44,088 nt of DNA, taken from JANRKF01 sp964519595 (lineage in GTDB: Bacteria; Pseudomonadota; Alphaproteobacteria; Rickettsiales; SXRF01). The stretch is taken from the NCBI GenBank assembly GCA_964519595.1, contig CAZFJN010000010.1, positions 1 to 44,088 on the forward strand. Reading direction: 5' to 3'. Shown one piece after another: positions 41,925 through 44,088 of this stretch. The notes below the pieces were generated by a model that worked only from the letters and a program-made list of their open reading frames with translations, searched no databases and was not told the origin of the DNA. The position numbers and the translations under genes were made by a program. Position 1 is the stretch's first letter, and every line of letters begins with the position of its first letter.

Positions 41925-42833
41925 TACTGATTTATCAAGCATTGACTTTTCTTCAGCGCTTAATGTTATTTCAACGATTTTTTCTACACCGCCAGCGCCG
42001 ATTACACAAGGAACTCCGACATAGAGATCTTTAATTCCGAATTGTCCTGTGCAGTAGGCCGCGCAAGGCAGGATACGTTTTTTATCATAAATATAAGCCT
42101 CAGCCATGCGGATTGCCGATGCTGCTGGCGCATAAAATGCCGAGCCGGTTTTTAGCAGATTGACGATTTCCGCGCCGCCGTCACGCGTGCGCTGGACGAT
42201 TTTATCAAGCGCTTCCTGTTTTATCCAGCCATGTTTTACAAATTCAGCAAGCGGAATTCCGGCAATAGTGCTATAGCCAACTACTGGAACCATAGTGTCG
42301 CCATGTCCGCCAAGCACGAAGGCATTAATATCGGAAATTGACACATTCAGCGCCTCAGAAAGGAAATAAGCAAAGCGTGAACTGTCAAGCACGCCGGCCA
42401 TTCCGACGACTTTATGCGCCGGAAGTCCGGAAACTTTCTGCATCACATAAACCATCGCATCAAGCGGGTTGGTTATGACTATTACAAAAGCGCCGGGCGC
42501 ATGTTTTTTGATGTTTTCTCCGACTGTTTTAATGATTCCGGTATTAATTGCTACCAGATCATCGCGGCTCATTCCTGGTTTGCGCGGAACTCCGGCAGTT
42601 ACTATTACCACGTCAGCGCCTGCTATGTCGGCATAATCATTAGTGCCTTTTAAATGCACATCGCAACCGTCAACTGCTGAGCTTTGCGAAATATCAAGAG
42701 CCTTTCCCTGCGGCAGGCCTTCAGCGATATCAAACAACACCACATCGCCAAGATTTTTAAGCTCGCAAAGATGCGCCAGCGTTCCGCCGATCATTCCAGC
42801 GCCGATTAAGGCAATTTTTTTCCGTGCCGCCAT
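41925..42833 (-). CDS. mdh: Malate dehydrogenase (3' end lost in gap)
   Basis: Mdh oxidises malate to oxaloacetate with NAD. 303 residues are visible: the Rossmann start KIALIGAGMIGGTLAHL, substrate-loop Arg in VPRKPGMSRDDL, VVGMAGVLDSSRFAYFL, and the catalytic His177 in GGHGDTMVP. It is the LDH-like MDH typical of alphaproteobacteria. The normal length is about 320 aa, so roughly 17 residues are missing in the gap. GGAAGG precedes the ATG. It is the first gene of the mdh-sucC-sucD cluster. Confidence 0.95.
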
Positions 42834-42934
42834 AATAATAGTCCTTCCAAAATATTTTTATGAATTTTTATGAGAAGATTGAGTTGAATATTGAGTTAAA
42901 GGTTAACCGTGATTATTTAACTTTCAATTAATTT

Positions 42935-43975
42935 TCAAAAGGAAGGGCTGTGGATAAGTGACTTTTTTGGATCAAAAGCGTCTCGAAATGCTTCAGCAAT
43001 GAAGATTATCAACACCAGCATCAGAGCGATAACGCAGAATCCGGTAATGCCAAGCCAAGGCGCTTGCGGATTATTTTTTCCCTGCAACAGCAATTCGCCT
43101 AAAGAAGCAGATCCGGCTGGCAAGCCAAAGCCTAGGAAATCAAGAGTTGTAAGGGCAGTGACTGCGCCGCTTACTAAAAAAGGCAGCATGGTCATGCTGG
43201 CAACCAGCGCATTTGGCAGCACATGACGCAGCATGATACGCAGCTCAGGCACGCCCAGCGCACGCGCGGCTTTAACATAATCAAAATTCCGCGCGCGCAG
43301 GAATTCCGCACGCACTACTGAAGTCAGCGACATCCAGGAAAACAGCAGCAATATAATCAACAACCACCAGAAATTAGGCGTAATAAGGCTGGCAATGATA
43401 ATCAGCAGGAATAATTCCGGAAGTCCTGACCATATTTCAATAAAACGCTGAAATAGTAAATCGACCATGCCGCCGCAATAGCCTTGTATTGCTCCGGCGA
43501 TAATGCCGATAATTGAGCTGAATAAGGTAAGCGTCAGGCCAAATAAGACAGAAATGCGAAAACCGTAAATAAGCCGCGCGGCGACATCGCGTCCCTGATC
43601 GTCAGTTCCTAACCAGTTTTCTGCTGAAGGAGGCGAAGGAGCAGGCGTTTTCGCGTCATAATTAATAGTGGAATATGAATAGCGCAGAAGCGGCCAGATC
43701 ATCCAGCCGTCTTGATTTATAAGCTCCTGTATATGCGGATCGCGGTAGAATGCTTCCGTGTCAAAATCGCCGCCAAAATCTTTTTCACTGTAAGTTACAA
43801 AGGCCGGAAAATAAAATTTTTCCTGATAGCGTAGCAAAATTGGTTTGTCATTGGCGATAAGCTCGGCAAATAAGGTTATAATAAAGAGAAACAGAAAAAT
43901 CCATAGACTGAAAAATCCCCGCTTATTGGCGGCAAATAAGGCTAATCTACGCTTCGTTAGAGGAGATAGAGTCAT
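42935..43975 (-). CDS. yejE: ABC transporter permease, YejE-type (peptide/opine import)
   Basis: The 346-aa protein is a binding-protein-dependent permease. It has an N-terminal helix, a long periplasmic loop (about residues 45-130, with FPAFVTYSEKDFGGDFDTEAFYRDP, typical of YejE), then five helices with the EAA loop VKAARALGVPELRIMLRHVLPN. LGTDDQGRDVAARLIYGFRISV matches the DppC/OppC family. In relatives it works with YejA, YejB and YejF to import oligopeptides such as microcin C. The other subunits are not in the window; yejB would be expected just beyond the right edge, but a tandem tract and a repeat element intervene. Confidence 0.9.
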   Translation of the reverse strand: MTLSPLTKRRLALFAANKRGFFSLWIFLFLFIITLFAELIANDKPILLRYQEKFYFPAFVTYSEKDFGGDFDTEAFYRDPHIQELINQDGWMIWPLLRYSYSTINYDAKTPAPSPPSAENWLGTDDQGRDVAARLIYGFRISVLFGLTLTLFSSIIGIIAGAIQGYCGGMVDLLFQRFIEIWSGLPELFLLIIIASLITPNFWWLLIILLLFSWMSLTSVVRAEFLRARNFDYVKAARALGVPELRIMLRHVLPNALVASMTMLPFLVSGAVTALTTLDFLGFGLPAGSASLGELLLQGKNNPQAPWLGITGFCVIALMLVLIIFIAEAFRDAFDPKKSLIHSPSF

Positions 43976-43979
43976 ATGA

Positions 43980-44033
43980 ATCAGTTGGCAGTTGGCGGTT
44001 TGCAGTTGGCAGTTGGTAGTTGGTAGTTGGTTA
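43980..44033. repeat. GCAGTTG/GTAGTTG tandem tract upstream of yejE
   Basis: Seven- to eight-base units of the form (G)CAGTTGG or TAGTTGG repeat through this stretch and end against the palindromic element at 44035. It occupies the leader of the permease gene. Confidence 0.85.
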
Positions 44034-44034
44034 G

Positions 44035-44088
44035 TTAGGCACTGTTAGATAATTCGCTAGGCCGCCAGCGAAAACACCAGTTTTCGAG
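44035..44088. mobile_element. Second copy of the 150-bp MITE-like element, cut by the window end
   Basis: These 54 bases are identical to the first 54 bases of the element at 32947-33096, starting with the terminal repeat TTAGGCACTGTTAG. The rest lies outside the window. Confidence 0.93.

Noticed and set aside
40650..42833. A single 727-codon open frame covering mdh and sucC
   Set aside because: The 100-N gap happens to keep the frame. A complete SucC start (MNIHEYQAKQVL) lies just after the gap and the Mdh part stops short of its normal end, so these are two genes.
1..44088. tRNA or rRNA genes
   Set aside because: Intergenic regions were read on both strands for cloverleaf-like patterns and conserved rRNA words; none was found.

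Overview
The window looks like a chromosomal scaffold from an alphaproteobacterium of moderate G+C content. It does not look like a plasmid or a phage. The clues are the radA-cvpA-purF order, a MipZ-type division ATPase, the lipid A block msbA-DUF374-waaA-lpxK-lpxL, murA-hisG-hisD, the mltA/Tim44-like/secB neighbourhood and mdh-sucC-sucD. Intact de novo purine, histidine and riboflavin genes argue against an extremely reduced endosymbiont. A lone VirB2-like pilin and an MHS-type transporter would fit a host-associated or environmental relative of Rickettsiales/Holosporales-like lineages, but I cannot place the organism further. Two 100-N runs (28743-28842 and 41825-41924) show that the sequence is a gapped draft.

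Layout. 1-7049: radA, cvpA, purF, then convergent rlmN and an atypical OmpR-like regulator, then ribA with Asn-rich inserts. 7115-9201: a TAXI-type binding protein and a small membrane protein, surrounded by palindromic repeats. 9202-15093: lipid A/LPS block. 15221-19222: small membrane protein, TauE-like permease, mipZ and murJ, with a 191-bp palindromic element between the last two. 19316-26248: sucA, an unrecognised gene, murA, hisG, hisD, ending at a clear terminator. 26306-27481: VirB2-like pilin gene, paired REP-like hairpins, a probable 6S RNA gene with promoter and an array of 8-bp repeats. 27482-29488: transporter, assembly gap and a HigB/HigA-type toxin-antitoxin pair. 29512-35265: cell-shape genes mreC-mreD-mrdA followed by a TerC/DUF475-like gene where rodA might be expected, with mreB divergent. 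35252-39100: smr, mltA, Tim44-like gene, secB and an OmpA-domain protein. 39271-42833: mdh-sucC-sucD, with a four-helix-bundle (23S intervening-sequence-type) gene inserted between sucC and sucD. 42935-44088: yejE-like permease, then a repeat element cut by the window end.

The gene content is mostly housekeeping. The unusual signal lies between and at the edges of the genes. (1) At four genes (radA, the regulator, msbA, smr) the start codon and first codons are tandemly duplicated just upstream. Each duplication makes a micro-ORF that ends on or next to the true start, three times through an ATGA overlap. (2) Similar short tandem duplications sit on stop codons. (3) Several MITE-like palindromes with perfect or near-perfect terminal inverted repeats are lodged in operons, one between mreC and mreD and one directly against the murJ start codon. 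(4) The four-helix-bundle gene inside the suc operon is bracketed by a 17-bp perfect inverted repeat, which resembles how intervening sequences are carried in rRNA genes.
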